Origin: Sepioteuthis lessoniana | Taxonomy: Eukaryota; Mollusca; Cephalopoda; Myopsida; Loliginidae | Direction: 5' to 3' | DNA: 64,000 bases | NCBI GenBank assembly: GCA_963585895.1 | Contig: OY757917.1 | Location: forward strand, 100,045,112-100,109,111 | Part shown: piece by piece, positions 22,762 through 36,770 of the stretch | Layout of the letters: each line of letters opens with the position of its first letter | Position numbering within the stretch: the first letter of the stretch is position 1 | Program-made: the position numbers and the translations under genes | Notes under the pieces: model-generated | Databases searched by the model: none | What the model was told of the DNA's origin: nothing | What the model saw: the letters and a program-made list of their open reading frames with translations, nothing else

Positions 22762-23386
22762 ACAGGCGACATTTCCACACTAGACGGAAGCTCCCTGAAA
22801 CTAGTAGACAAGTTCACCTACCAAGGAAGCAGTGTCTCATCAACCGAAAAAGACATCGACACACGGCTTACGAAGGCATGGACAACTATCGATAGGCTAT
22901 CGATCATATGGAAGCCTGACCAGACTGATAAAATGAAACGCAGTTTCTTCCCAGCAGCGGTCATGTCAATACTGCTTTATGGATGCACTACTTGGACGCT
23001 AACTAAACGGCTGGAGAAAAAGATAGACTGCAATTACACAAAAACGCTGTGAGCGATATTGAACAAGTCATGGAGGCAACACCCCACAAAGCACCAACTA
23101 TACAGTCACTTGCCTCCCATCATGAAAAATATCCAAGTTAGATGGACCAGACATGCAGGACACTGCTGGAGAAGCAGGGACGAGCTCATAAGTGATGTAC
23201 TCCTATGGACCTCCTCATATGGCCGAACAAAAGTAGGACGGCCAGCTTGAACATACATACAACAGCTCTGTGAGGATATGGGATGTAGCCCTGAAGACCT
23301 GCCAGAAGCGATGAATGATAGGGAGGAGTGGCGAGGGAGAGTCAGGGACATTCATGCTGGCGGCATGTCATCATGATGATGATGAG
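22762..23386 (+). mobile_element. LINE 3' end (RTE-like), longer but stop-containing copy
   Basis: Same LINE family as 14817-15292, extending about 150 bp further 5': LVDKFTYQGSSVSSTEKDID, RLTKAWTTIDRLSIIWKPD, then MKRSFFPAAVMSILLYGCTT and the shared C-terminus. It ends DREEWRGRVRDIHAGG with a (ATG)n tail at 23373-23386. Two in-frame stops interrupt the copy, after YTKTL (about 23050) and after GRPA (about 23248). It is a dead 5'-truncated insertion, older than the other copy by number of changes. Confidence 0.8.
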
Positions 23387-23449
23387 TATAAACTATATAG
23401 CATGCATACATACATACATACATACACACACATATATATATACACTGAT

Positions 23450-26400
23450 GTATATGCTTACAAACAAAAAAATGTATGCTTACAATAATACATATGCTGA
23501 AATAAAGGCATACATGCACACAAATATTTGAAGTATTAAAGTAAGATTCAACCTGGTAAGTACTAAGAAAATTTTGTTGCAAATGTTCATTTGAAAAATT
23601 AAAACCCATATCACAGATTTCTGTTTAACTTTGCTCTAATTCTAATAAAAAAAATGCTGACTTGCATGGTTCCCACTTTTATTTGTGTGTCTATATTTGA
23701 CCTAGATTACTTTTAGTACTAAAGATAATCTCCATATTACCTATTCAGCATATAGCCATATAAATACAATAAACCCATTTGGATACACCTGTATCAGCTG
23801 TCTGAAAATATAAAGCTTAGTAGAAGACATCTTTTAGATTCCATATGCCATGCTCTGAATAAACTGAAAACGTTTATTTTGGCATGACATTCTATGTTAT
23901 GTAAACAAAACAGTATATCAAGTTTGTGACAAAACCTTTTGGAAAAAGATAAAAATTCCATACAATAGAAAATTTGTTGTCCTCAAAATAAGACAACCAG
24001 CAGCCACCTATGGCTACAGGTGTTTCCAGATACCATTCAGTTTCTTTCACATTTTTTCCCCTAAAATTCTGTTTGATCAATCAAAATTATATTTAGGTTA
24101 TGAATTTATAATAAAGATCAAAATGATAAATCATATACACTGTATTGTATTTTCTAGAGGTACAAGGTGGGGCAGTGGCTACTGTCACAGAAAATGAAAT
24201 CAGAAATTTGGATTCAAATTCTAACTGAGGCTGTTATTTTATTAAAATTGAGCACAATTCATAAGAATGGGTCATGCAGGAATAATCAGTCACTACTCAT
24301 TAGTAATTGATATCCATGAGCAGCTTACTTACCATTATACTAGAATGAGGTTAATCTGTGGGGAAAGATATTAGTTCACTTCTTCCTGGATTCAGTCCTA
24401 TTGCCAGAGATCTTAAAGTCTCATCACAATTGTTTTTCATTGTGAACAACACTAAATATTTACTTCATAAATGGACATCAAAATTTTTCTTTCATTTAAT
24501 TTAAATGTATCAAACCAGTTCACTTGCTATTCATAAGTATGCAGAATATTGTATAATTATTTTAAACAAATTTGTTAGAATACAGTAATTATAAAGTGCA
24601 AAGTAAGTAATATCTTTTAAAAATACAAAATCATTATTCTACTCACATGATTAATTTGTAGCTTAACCCTATACAGAATGCAAAAGAGTAACTTACAGCT
24701 TAATACAGGCTATAACACAGTGTAACTTACAGTTACATCTTGAATTAGAAAAGTATACTTTCATTAACTTAATAACTGGACAAACTGTAAACCTGTTGTA
24801 ACAGGAGTTAATGATGATATAGATACTTCTATTCTGGGAGGAGTGAAGGATTCTAAGGAGCATTTAATAGTTATCTCCATTGTGCTGAACATTAGTTAGT
24901 TAAAAAATGATTCCACAAAATTATCATTTAGTTGCAAATTGAACTGGACATTGCTTTATTCTTTATATGAAAACATTTTAAGTGCATTGCTCAAATAAAA
25001 ATTTCTCTATGAAGTGCCATTTTTGCTGGGTTACAGTTACCTATACATATATATATATGCAAGCATCATGAGAATTTGAATAACATATGTAATTTTGAGA
25101 AGAGGCTCTAACTTCATTTCCTTCGAAAAAAACATTAAACAATTTTTGATAAAGACTATCTTTATTCAGAATTTGAGGTCTGGCCATATTGCTATAGTTT
25201 TTCTATCCAAACAGTACCATTAAGAGGTCAGTAACATAGTAATCAACATTTTAGGTCTAGTGTGGAGAGTGTTATGCAAATGAATTAGTTTTTAAAAATG
25301 CATAAGAAATATACATATTACTAATTGAATCCTTCATGGTAATTTTCATTAATATGGGGAAAAGCTGGCACTAAGTTCACAATATTCTGTTATAGACTTT
25401 CTGTCAATCAAACATTTTAGACAATAGTTGTTTCAAAATAAGGTGTTTAAATAGACTCAGTTATTACCACAATGTTCAATGCAGTGAAACAATGAAGCAG
25501 TTCTAAATTCATTTAAATCCCTTGATCTTAAGTTGCTCATAGTGAAAAAGAAATATCAAACTATCATCAATTTCAAACAGGACTCTTTTCTTTTTAAGAG
25601 AGCAGCTTTTATTAAACTGAACAAAAGTTAAAACATCATGTTTTCCCACATCCTATACCTATTAACTTGTGGAAGGATTTTTTTTTTCAAATTTATCCTT
25701 GGAATCCTAATGGGCCGATAAATTTGGATTTTATGGCATCAGGGTCTGAGTTTTGAAGAAAAAAAAACTTATTGTAGCTGCTTCTATTTGTCAGATCATT
25801 AATATTTTGAGTTTTGATCCCATTTCCATTTGTCACTTCTTAATGCATTCTTCACAGGGCTGAAAATCTACAACTTTTTTTCATCCTTTTTTATTCTTCT
25901 TCCCCACCACTTGGCACCACAAATACCCTTCCCAACACCAACACCACTTTGCACCTTTTTTATACTCTCAATGCCTTAACTTTATTTTATTTCCATTTTT
26001 TTTTTCTAACCAATTCTCTACCATGCTCTCACTATAACAAAAGATTCCAACTTTTGGAGAGATGTAACTTTTTAAGCATGAATTAGTTTGTGGGAAAAAT
26101 AAATAAATAAATAATATTAAAAATAATAATAAATTCAGTAATGACAGGATCTTGCATTATATTTTTTTTCCACTTTTTTTCAATTTTGAAAAAAAAAATA
26201 CCCCCTCCCCCATTTTTGCAAAGCTTTTAAAATGCCTTTTCATGACTTTAAAAGCTTATCTTGCTGTTTAAAGTTTGTCAAGCAGAGAAGAGGACATGAT
26301 TTTTTTTTTTTTTTTGATGTTAGTTCTCTTTTCAACTGAGCCTTGATCTCTGAGTACAATACTCTCAAATCAGATCAGAGAAATTTACAGTTAGAAAATG

Positions 26401-26790
26401 CTCTTTTTTTTTAAATATTGACAAATGTTCTTCTTTTACTGATCATTCACATTGTAGAAATAGATTATATGTCACACGAAAAATAAACTTTATCCCTAAA
26501 TAAACATAGAATATATTATCTGTTATATAAGACCAGATGCATGTTTAGATGTACATTCTCTAAGATACTGGTATTGATTACAATCAATTGATACCTATTA
26601 TCAACTATTATTGTTAAATGATGACTCTCTATCTTATTCATGAGGATCAAAAGAATTATGTAAAAAATTTCCCCAAGGTCTTATAAGTATTCACACTGAA
26701 TTTGGTAGTACAATATTAAAATACTTGGTTGTCTATAAAGAGCATACAAGCTATTCCTTCCAAATATTAGATTAATTTTCACAATATATA
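23450..26790. other. AT-rich non-coding stretch
   Basis: Only the possible SINE at 24160 and poly-T/poly-A runs near 25680-26420 are notable. Confidence 0.55.
24160..24365 (+). repeat. Possible tRNA-like SINE, diverged
   Basis: Plus strand: GGGGCAGTGGCTACTGTCAC (box A-like) and TTGGATTCAAATTCTAAC (box B-like). A second box A-like end lies on the minus strand near 24345 (TAGTATAATGGTAAGTAAG), so two heads may converge here. Confidence 0.4.
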
Positions 26791-26794
26791 TTTG

Positions 26795-27120
26795 ATGACA
26801 ATTTTAACTGCCATGTCAACCCATCTAGGGTTATTTTGTGCTAAAGTAAGGAAATTGTATTGCTTGTATGTTCGTATTTACAATTTTTATCTAGCTGTTT
26901 TTTTGTTGTTGTTGTGGTTTTTGAACACAGTCAAATAGAATACGAATAATTTTTAAATAGATCTACTTGACCTATAGATGGGACCCTAACAGGTACTACT
27001 ACTTCAGCCCAGAGTGGACCTGAGAGTAATGCCAGTGAAGAAGTACTCCACATCTGCCAGATCTTCAGGACTAGAGCTTCACCATCAGATGCAATTTAGT
27101 ATCATATCCAGGACACAGTA
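26795..27120 (-). repeat. Rep-A copy 5, short
   Basis: Degenerate tail (TGCCATGTCAACCCATCTAG), shortened middle, and core GACCTATAGATGGGACCCTA to TCATATCCAGGACAC. The head is missing. Confidence 0.7.
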
Positions 27121-28299
27121 TATATCTGAATGATGAAATTTGATTAAATCCTTCCTGATTCCATATTTGAAAAATATTATTTGGGTTAGGTCAAAAGGAG
27201 TTTTCACTCCATTCTTTTATTTTGTTTTGTTTATACTTAACACCAACGTATTTGTATAGAAAAGATCAAGGCTGCAAAACCAAATAAACAAAGCTTAGAG
27301 ACTAAAGAACATCTTTTTGTCCCAATTTATGAAAAAAAAAAAATGTACAAGTTTAACTAAAACAAACACAACTCGGTTGTTATGGCTTTAGGGATAGAGA
27401 GACAATTCTACTTTGCATTTTATGCAGTTTATCAAATTTAAGGATCTTTTTTATTCATCCTCATAAAAACCCAAAATCCAAAAATTAAAAGTACAGCCTA
27501 AAAAATGAACTAAAATATTGGTTCTTTTTGTTTGGCCCATCAAATGAAAACATTTTTGCAAAGCCCACTAAATGAAAACCTAGATCCCGAGAGGGACAAA
27601 TGAAATGAATTTAAAATATCAATTCTAACTGAAAGAAAATTTTGGTCTAGTGGATATAAATAAAAAACAAATAAATAAGTTCTATATTGTTATTTTTTTT
27701 ATGAATATCTGATAGAGTTAGCCTGTTCTTCAGGCAAAATGACAAAAATATGACATTTGATCTGATCTGGAATCAAACTAAAAAAAAGATATGCAAGAAG
27801 ATATACAAAACTAACCATTTGAAAGAAAGGTTGAAATATTTTGATTTTTCAGGGTTAAATTTTTAACCCAAGTAAATACAATGGAGTTTCTTGCTTTTGC
27901 AGAAAGAAAAAAATGCAATGTAATCTTTTTAGGTTTCCAAACTTCAAAATTATAGACATAAGCTTTCAGTTGGGTATTTATGAAACAGTCACAATAACTC
28001 TCAATACATTTTATAAAACTATTATTCCTACATTACTTATATCAATACAACTATATCTTATATCTTATATACTTATATCAATACAACTTTCTATCTCTTC
28101 ATATTAGTGCTTCACTAACTTTTAATAAATTAATTATGTTTTTTTACATGAGTGACACTATAACACTTTTCCATCACTTTACTTATATTTTCCTTTTTTG
28201 CAAAATATCAATAATGAATTCCTCATCTTTTTTCTCAATCTGCTCCCTGTGTGTCATAGGAGTGGAATATTATTTATTGTCATTGTTGCTAATAATAAT

Positions 28300-28525
28300 G
28301 ATGATAATAATTATTGTGGTTGGTTTACTTGGAACAATTCCCAAAGGATTGGAAAAGGGGCTGAAAGACTTGGAAATGAGAGGACAAGTAGAAACCTTCA
28401 AGATTATACCATTATCAAGATTATCCAGAATATTGAAAAGAGTACTGGAGACTTGAAGAAACTTGTTGTCACTCAAACTCCAGTGAGAAACCATCAGCTA
28501 ACACTGATGTGAAAAACTCTCAAAA
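28300..28525 (+). mobile_element. RLE-type LINE 3' end, 5'-truncated
   Basis: The plus frame reads VVGLLGTIPKGLEKGLKDLE, then FKIIPLSRLSRILKRVLET and a stop, followed by a short 3' UTR (CTTGTTGTCACTCAAACTCC). It matches the C-terminal tail seen at 10.3-11.0 kb and 56.9-57.2 kb. Only the last approximately 50 residues and the UTR remain. Confidence 0.7.
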
Positions 28526-28529
28526 GAGT

Positions 28530-30320
28530 AAAATAAGAAGAAAAGGAAGAAAAATTTTACAAGTTGTCTTTTTTTTTTAATTTTAAATAATAAGTTCAAA
28601 ATATAAAATTATTCGATAAAACACAAATATCATCCTTGTTAAGGATTATTAAAGTTATAAATCAACTACAAAGAATTAAACATTATCATTAATAATTTTT
28701 ACTAGTATCATCCTTTATCTTTCTAATACCAATTACTTTTTAGCAATTAAAAAGTGAGTTGCAATAAAAAAAAAACAAATAGAATCAGGAAGATGAAAGA
28801 TAATACTAATCAAAATTATTGATGATAATGATTAACACACATTCATATAAAATGAATATGCAAAAAATGTAAAAATAAAGCTATATTCTTAACACTACTA
28901 CAATATAAAACAACAACAAATATGGTGGCAACCAATCAGAGACAGGAGTTAGTGAGTGCATTTATCAGTGCTGTTTGAACTTCTGTGATACCACCCATAC
29001 TTTCCTAGAACTAAGTTTCCTTGAGGCAAAAGAGGATCTAAGTTCAAGTCTCACTGTAGGCTTATTCTTTATTTCTTGATTCCAATATTCTTTGCTGTTA
29101 TAGATATGACAGCAACAAAAACACTGTTTAATAAAAAATAAAGATATGCAAAGAACCAATTTTGACTATAAAGTGATTATGAATAAAAGAAAGGAGGAAA
29201 ACTGTTATTAAAGCTGAAAAAGAAAATAGGAGAATAAAAAAGGATTTAAATAAGGTTTTATTCCAAGTTTTACATTTGTAATGAAAAGAGATTAGTGCAA
29301 TATTATCAAAACATTTGACACATTGTTTATTAATTACCTTTCATCAATTTGTTTTGTATGAATATAAAAGGGTTTTAAATTACATTTTATTTAATCAAAT
29401 TCAAATATCATAAAAGAAATATAAGAAATGATTTTAAGAACTTCTTTAGTATTCAACCATAAGAATCCTGGGCCCTCCATGATCATGCCCCCACCCATCT
29501 GCAGAAAATCTAAAATGTTATAAGGTTGTTAGATAACAGATCAAAATATTTTAAAGGGAATTTAGATATAGAAACAAAATTATGAAAATACATAAATAAC
29601 ATAGAATCATATTTTATAAGCAATAGCAATATAGAAATGGGAATTCCTTAGTTGAAATTCAAGCTGCCTTAGGTATATGAATGGATAACAGCACAAATAA
29701 TGGTCACTCAGGTTCTAAGGGTTAAGATACAACATATTCTTTTGCATTGTTTTATTTGTCTTGAAATTTCTTTCCTGATTTTTCAAAAATACCACATTGG
29801 TTATTGTCCCACTTACAATGAGAAATACTAAATTTATAATTAGTGTCTGCCTATATCTTATAAAAATCCCCTTTATGTTTGTGTATGTGCATGTAACTGT
29901 AGCTCAACAAAAAAAGGAACATTATTTTCATAAGATTAATGCTTTAACTTAAAGAATAAGATAATTCCCAGTTCAATTTGCAAAGTTTCCATTAGGGCTA
30001 AACATCACTACTTAATAATCCAATATTTTTATATAAAGCCCTAATTATAAAATGCTAATGAGAATCCATTCTGAATAGAAATATAAATATCATTAAGGAT
30101 CATTGATATTATGGTAACACAAGTTCATCTAATTTTATCTTAAAGCTCTGCCAGGTGTCAACTCATGAGCTTTATAGACATAGAGTACATTAGTGACCCA
30201 TGTAATTAAACTTAGAGATAATCAATATTAAAAATATTTGTGAAAAAGCACATTTTAGTGATGGAAAAAGCTGAAAGAATAATTATTCTAGTATTTTTAT
30301 AATGATTGCATTTGAACCTA
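28530..30320. other. AT-rich non-coding stretch
   Basis: Nothing recognised between the LINE end and the Tc1-like terminus. Confidence 0.55.
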
Positions 30321-30324
30321 CTGT

Positions 30325-30420
30325 ACCATACAGTACTGCCCATAAATAAGTACACCTCAAACAATAAAACATTAATTTTCTTCTGATTTATAACCAAATT
30401 TTGTAATCAAAAACAAATAT
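30325..30420. mobile_element. Tc1-like terminal repeat fragment
   Basis: The sequence CAGTACTGCCCATAAATAAG followed by TACACC, preceded by TA, has the form of a Tc1-family terminal inverted repeat end. A matching opposite end was not found downstream, so this is an isolated end or a heavily decayed element. Confidence 0.5.
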
Positions 30421-30565
30421 ACCTCTTATATACAAGCAATTTTATGTTCAGTTTCAATACTGTTGAGTTTGATAATAATTGATACCTGTTGATATCCATT
30501 TCAATTGCTTAATATTCTACTTGAAATAATAATAAAACCCGGGTATTTTTGGTTTAAAAGATAAT

Positions 30566-30690
30566 AAGTAAAGTAAAGTTGGTGACCGTAGTTGAGGGCA
30601 ATCAGAAGGCTCCCTTTACAATAGCTACTACACCAAGGTGTAGGAGAGGGCGCTACTCCTTAAATGACTTGGATTGTAATTATGTATAGG
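30566..30690 (-). repeat. Rep-B 3' fragment
   Basis: The 3' part of Rep-B only: AAAGTTGGTGACCGTAGTTG, then CTACACCAAGGTGTAG, ending near GACTTGGATTG. The tRNA-like head is absent. Confidence 0.7.
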
Positions 30691-30699
30691 TAATACTGT

Positions 30700-32785
30700 A
30701 GTGTTAAACAAAATTTTTATGAGGGCTTAAAAAACAACAAAAAATATGTAACAATAATTATCCTAGTATTTTTGTGTTGATTACATTTGAACCCACTTAT
30801 ATAAGTTTTTGGCTTTCACTTTTCACTGATTTTACCATTACTCAACCACTTCTTTATTTAGTTGTAGTCATTTTATGTACTAACTGAATATTGTTATTGG
30901 TATAAAAAAAAGTAATATTTGGTGATTAGGCACCAAATTTTGCAATTTTTTATATAAAGTTTCTATGGCAAGTTTTAGAACACAATTTGTATGTTGAGCA
31001 TTGAAAGTTAAAAAAAAGAAAAAAGATTGTCAGTAGATGGGAATTAATGATAACATTCTTATCACAATAGATATGTTATATGTATAACATAAATCCACTG
31101 CTAATGATTTGACAACAGAATAGAATTTCAAAGAATTCTATCATAGAAATGTATGTCTTTAGAAATAAAGTGAAAAACCCAGAATAAAAGAATTGTAAGG
31201 GATATGGAATTAAGGTAACTATAACTGAGAATTGGGTTATTATACTGTAAACAGATATGTAATGAAAGAATTTTTAAGACTAATTTTTCACCTCAAAAAC
31301 AAGGGGGTCATCCCTTACACGCAATATATGATAAAACACTTTTTGTGGTTAAAAATTAGGCATTATGCATAACACCAAGTCATTAATTACTCTAGTATAT
31401 ATTCTTTTAAAGTGCTTGATAAAGATTGTGAACATGGATTTTGAATGAAGCGTGACACATTAATATCTTATTAAAAGTTTACAATAACCAGATGTCAATC
31501 ATAAAGAAAGAAAGAAATGAGAAAGATCAATAAAATAAATCCTAAGGATGATCAATAATACAAAAATATATTTGAGTCAAATCTTAAATTGCTTAGTTGA
31601 AGCTGATGTATATTTTCTAATAGTATCCATGAATAATGTTCAAACCCAGGTTTTAGAAAAGATTGATTTTAAGGGTAAGAATGCCTTTGGTATTTGAGAG
31701 ATTACAAAATCTACATTTAGCATTCGCCCTTATCTGACTATTAAAGATAAATTCAAAGCCAAGCTTTGGAAATATCTTTAATGGGAGTTTAGAAAAATTC
31801 TCTGTCTGACCAAGAAGAGAATAACCTTGAATCATGAAACATACAAACTATTAGACATATTTATTCATAAGTTCAACACACTGGGCACATTGTTTCTTAA
31901 TTTTCTTTAAACTTGAAAAAATAGAAAATTCAGTACAAGTTTATTTCTAGTCATCTTCTTCTTGGTTGGGCTGAGATCTTTGCTGAGCCCAATCATATGC
32001 TATATTTCATTTAAATTTTGTGAGGTTCTTTAGTTTCTTGAAATATAGAGCCTTTTATGATTAATTCAGATATTTGTAGATATTTGAAGAATCTTTCATT
32101 CAGACCTCTTATATTTGTAACCTTTGAGTAAAAAACAAAAAGTAAAAAAATGGAAAAAAAAAAATTATTTAAGAATGAGTTAGTAAATTTTTCCTTATTC
32201 TCAACTATACTGCTTTAGGACATGTTTCAGGTCAGATCCAAAAATGAAAAAGAAAATCTTTGAAAAGAAAAAGTCAAAGATGAAGATGAAGAAGAGTGAT
32301 ATTGACATTTTTATCAAGAAAGAGGGAGTGAAAGAAAAATGATATTGACATTTTTATTGGGAAATTGCTTTCCATTGTCCCCTACTAACAATGATCTTTG
32401 ATAGCTGTCAAAGACATCTTCCCCTCCCCCAACTCCCCACCTTACAAAAAAAAGCTCACTTGAGTTTTTGTTGGTGGATAAATGTGCAGAAGGCTGTGTC
32501 CCTACTTGAACGACAAATTCTCCTTTAAAAAAATTGGAAAATTTCTCACTTGACTCCCTCTCAAATACTCCTTGAAAAACCTTCTTGTTTTCAATGTCAA
32601 GACATTCTTGATTATAACAGCAGCAACAGAAATAAATAAAAAGTGGAACGAAAAATCTGTGAACCTTGATGTTTCCTCATTGTTGCTGCCCTCTGCCTTT
32701 CTTCCTATTGATACAGTAAGACAGATTGACTCACAATTCTTTTACTTGTATTGTTATCCAATAAATATTACCTAGTTTTATTTTC
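30700..32785. other. AT-rich non-coding stretch
   Basis: Nothing recognised; a short GC-richer patch at 32395-32520 has no motif. Confidence 0.5.
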
Positions 32786-32788
<3 letters not shown>

Positions 32789-32822
<34 letters not shown>

Positions 32823-32837
32823 GCACACACACACACA

Positions 32838-32880
<43 letters not shown>
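32789..32880. repeat. (TA)n(CA)n(TA)n microsatellite
   Basis: Two TA runs separated by a CA run; any open frame here is an artefact. Confidence 0.95.
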
Positions 32881-33079
32881 TGCACATATGTATGTGTATA
32901 CTTTATTTCTTTCTTTCTTTTAAAAACTTATGAGTTTAATAATTTTCATTTTTTTAACTTAGTTTTCTCACTAAAACATATCAATATAGAAAACAACAAG
33001 AGATTCAGGCAATTCTTAAGAATCCACTAGTTGAATGCTCTTTACTCTAAATACTTCCTTTTAAAACAGAATATACAGG

Positions 33080-33540
33080 AGAGGAGGGCTACTAAAAAGA
33101 AACAAACAGTTTATGAAATAAACAAAAATAAAAAACTAATTTCAACTCGTGACAATAGAAGATGTTGATGAGATGGGTGTAATCAGGCATGAAATGTTCC
33201 ATTAATTGAAACCAGTGGACTGAAATACTAATCACTTTCAGGGCAAGACTAAGTCTCTGATCACTCTCTTTGCTAATTACAAACAAATACATTATGATGT
33301 AACAGCACTGTGCACTCTCCATGCTGACACTGAGTGTCATAGAGTGGGAAGATGTGGAGGAAGGGCAGCTCAGAAACTGCAAAGTATAACTTATCAGTTT
33401 AATGCAATGTGCATAACAAGGAAACATAATGTACTCTCTACTTCCACTAGTTAATTGTATCAACTCACAGCATTTTAGCTAATGAGTCACTAGACTGACT
33501 GAAATCTTAGGTGTAGGGTTTGGCGAGTGTGTAGATTACA
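33080..33540. other. Unassigned segment with 123-codon minus frame
   Basis: An open minus-strand frame (33092-33463) reads, for example, REYIMFPCYAHCIKLISYTL with three to four cysteines. No domain or splice context was recognised. It may be remnant transposon sequence or chance. Confidence 0.2.
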
Positions 33541-33544
33541 AAAG

Positions 33545-34955
33545 CCCATTAAGGAAGGCTCAAACATACAGCCCTTGAAGTTTGTTTTTTTTTTCTTTAG
33601 TCTTTAGTTTTCTGTCAAATTATTATCTCTATCAGCAAGTAGTTTCTTTTAACTTCTTTCCCTTTAGCCCACATTCTTATATATGTCTTCTTCTGTGAGA
33701 TTATGTTTCATTTTTTAAGTTCTTTGTTTACTTTTTTAATCTTTAAATGATTAGCTTTCATCTTTATTTCTGTATTCTGAAAAAAATTGACACTTTTGTT
33801 TCTGATACTTTGGCAATTCCCTCTCTCTATTTCTCTTGTTTTCTTCTTTTTTGCTTTTAACATTAATATATTTTTATTCTGATCTTTCTTTAGTTATGAT
33901 TATTACAAACTGAAAACCCACCTTTAATTCCCAAGAAGAAGTTATAAATTTGAAACTAACCATAAATCCTTTTATCCAATTTATTATTGCTTTAATAAAT
34001 ACAAGCATAACACTGAACTATATGTTAATAAACTTCATGGCTACTGCTTAAACTACAAATGTAAATAAAACATTATTTTTAGTCTCCATTTTCCATTGAC
34101 CATAAAAAAGTAATGAAAGGAAGGATATAACTTTAGTTTTTCATTAGGAAGTGTTCAGCTGGATGTTTACTCCATATGGTCAAAGAAAAAGATAAAAATT
34201 CCCAATAGCTAACCTTACAGATACAAATTAAGAGTCCAGTTCATTTACATTGAAAATAAAGGCCCTTATTAAAGTCTCAAAGTTTTGGAATTTTCAAAAA
34301 CAAATATACCAAAAATATTCTCCAGGGCAGACAATTGAATCATAAAAAGATTATAAAAATTTGCTCTACTTTCATAATTATTAATTATGCAGATATTATT
34401 TCTCGTAAAATTTATAATAGTTGTTCCTATGAAAGCATTCTTTTACTAATATTCATTCAATTAAAACTATCATAACTTTAATTTATGAGAGGCAGTTGAT
34501 GACCTGTTTCCTTCAATATCTAGTGGCCATGACCAAAGGAGAAAGAGACAAGTGGATGAGGTCTCCAAAGTCAGCAGAAACACTATAAAAGCAAACAAAA
34601 GTCAATTTAGAATGCTCACCATAAGTCAGCTTTTATGTTTACTGAAGTCTACACAATTTTACTAAGAGCAGAAAATAAAAAGTTGTTAATTAACCCTTTC
34701 CATTCTTCAATCTTATTCCAATTTGTCTTCTCTTATTTCCTAATATCTGTATGCTTTCAGTTTAAGTGAACAAAATACAGGGCTTTCTGTTGACAAGAGT
34801 AAATATGGAAATATCAATAAACTCAGTGTTTTTTTTTTAAATATTAGCAATTCTTTTTATTTATTTCCTTTTATTTCTGTTGCTTTTATCAAAATTCTCA
34901 AGTTACTATTCCACAAGCATAAAGTAAGCAGTATGCATTAGAAATAAAGAATAAG
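33545..34955. other. AT-rich non-coding stretch
   Basis: Nothing recognised. Confidence 0.5.
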
Positions 34956-34959
34956 TCTC

Positions 34960-35045
34960 CAACAAGATTTGAATGCTTATCATTTATCCTTGGGAGATTC
35001 TGTGTCAGAGACAGAATCTTACCTATTAGGCCACAAAGGCTCAAT
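34960..35045 (-). repeat. Possible tRNA-like SINE head
   Basis: Minus strand: GTGGCCTAATAGGTAAGATT (box A-like) and GCATTCAAATCTTGTTGG (box B-like) about 40 nt apart. It lies just right of the mariner fossil. Confidence 0.45.
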
Positions 35046-35189
35046 CAGTAGCCATCATTCAAATAAGCTATATGGCTATGAGAGTGGCCCAAAAGTAAGG
35101 TACTAATCCAATATGTTTAGTACTGTACAAATAAAGTATTGTGCATATGTTACAAAGTATTCCTATGTTACTTTGCACATAGTTGCCAT

Positions 35190-35720
35190 CAAAGAACATG
35201 ACATCAAGTGATTAGAGCCACCCTTGCTCCTCACCAATAACAGCATCATTCATGTGGAACTAATTTCAAGATGAATGCTATTATAGGTGATGATCTGAAG
35301 GAACTAAATCAGCACTATGTGGTGAATGTGATAAACATCTCAAGCATATTAACTTTTGTTCTTCAATCAATTGTTTGGGACCCAGCAAAATGACACTTTT
35401 TTAATATCTCACCATCTCCTGAACAGTTTCACGGTTCACTAACTTTGGTAGATCAAAATTCATAGCCATATCATAAAGTTCACATCATCTATTATCTTGA
35501 ACTAAGGCTTCAACATGCGCAATGTTGCCTAAAGTTCTTGATGAATGTGAATGCCCTACACTAGACTTATCTACCAGATTTTTTACACATCTTTGTAAAT
35601 ACACATCAAACCGATACCTGCTTCTTGTTTACCATATACAGTAATAATTTCATGGTAAATTTCAGTTGGATTTTTTCCCTTGGCATGCAAAAATTTTATT
35701 ACATCTTAAAACTCTATGTT
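35190..35720 (-). mobile_element. Mariner-family transposase fossil, internally deleted
   Basis: On the minus strand the translation shows the HTH-linker region (LGNIAHVEALVQDNR, NFDLPKLVNRETVQEM, then LLGPKQLIEEQKLICL, matching the WVP..LT.E.K block of mariners). It then jumps to SHSPHSADLVPSDHHL, the third-aspartate block normally written PYSPDLAPSDYHL. The catalytic middle with the first two aspartate blocks is absent. Further upstream a degenerate N-terminus can be traced to about 35700. It is a different mariner lineage from the copy at 3.3-4.0 kb. Terminal repeats were not resolved. Confidence 0.75.
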
Positions 35721-36176
35721 TGTTCACAGTTTCATAATAGCAGTCATCTTTGTTATAATGTCTCATATGTATATACCCAATGATAAGACTGTTCCAGTTG
35801 TTACAAGTATTGCATATTCCCATTGCTTTGTGTTTACAACTTTTGCAATGTTTTAATTCTGGTTAATTTATGCCAATCTGTGCCTTTCTTTCCTCATATT
35901 CTCTTTTCTTCTTTTATCTCCATTATCTCACCATGATGTTGTTTAATTTACTATACAAGTATTATATCTAATGTTTTTAATTTCTTAGGGAAAGTATCTC
36001 AACAGGCATAGAATAATGATCTAAGAGTTGTGATAAAAAAAAAACAGAAATAGGATGAAAGAAATGCTAGTAAAACAATAGCAATCCTTCACCTAAGAAA
36101 TTGGGCACATGTAACAAACTTTCTTGGGCTGTCCTTGTTCATCCTTCCAGGGGCCAAATGGTATAATACAAACTGT

Positions 36177-36177
36177 A

Positions 36178-36234
<57 letters not shown>
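36177..36234. repeat. (CA)n(TA)n microsatellite
   Basis: Compound dinucleotide run. Confidence 0.95.
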
Positions 36235-36235
<1 letters not shown>

Positions 36236-36429
36236 ATATAACATTGACATAAGATATAATCAAATTCTAAGAATTACTTTTATGAAAATTATTACCTTCT
36301 GTTGGAACTGCTTAACTATTTGGTTTCTCAATAATTTTTTAAAATTAAAATCATCAGAATTATTAATACCATTTCTTCTCTTTCTATTAATTACTCAAGT
36401 TAGATTGGTTTGTTTTTCAGCTTGTCAAA

Positions 36430-36770
36430 CCTTGTTAGATTATTTAATGCAAAAGTCAGTTTCTTTTTTGTTTTTTAAATAATTATATGGTCTTAGACAA
36501 CTAATAATAATTCTTAAACAATTATAGCTTCAAATAACTCTTTTTAATACAAGTAACTGGTAAACAATTACACGATTTCAAGTATTCCAATTTGATATTA
36601 ATAATTTTCAGACCTATTTGACCAATAGATGTTGATATGTATGACTAATCCAGATCATGTTGGACCTGGGAGTAATAGTAATGGAGAGACAACTCCATAT
36701 ATCCCAGAGCTCCAGAACTGGAGCCTCACCATACAGTTTAGAATCATATTCAGGATACTCTTATGATGAT
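36430..36770 (-). repeat. Rep-A copy 6, short
   Basis: Diverged tail (GTTAGATTATTTAATGCAAA) and core TGGACCTGGGAGTAATAGTA with GCTCCAGAACTGGAGCCTCA. A small open frame across it is Rep-A sequence, not a gene. Confidence 0.7.

Noticed and set aside
32751-32933. Frame with (YI)n repeats; similar ones at 20301, 36135, 43785 and 60850
   Set aside because: They are translations of TA/CA microsatellites.
34515-34600. Plus-strand micro-exon (MTKGERDKWMRSPKSAETL)
   Set aside because: An acceptor-like TTCAATATCTAG precedes it but the donor is poor and the frame stops soon after; insufficient support.
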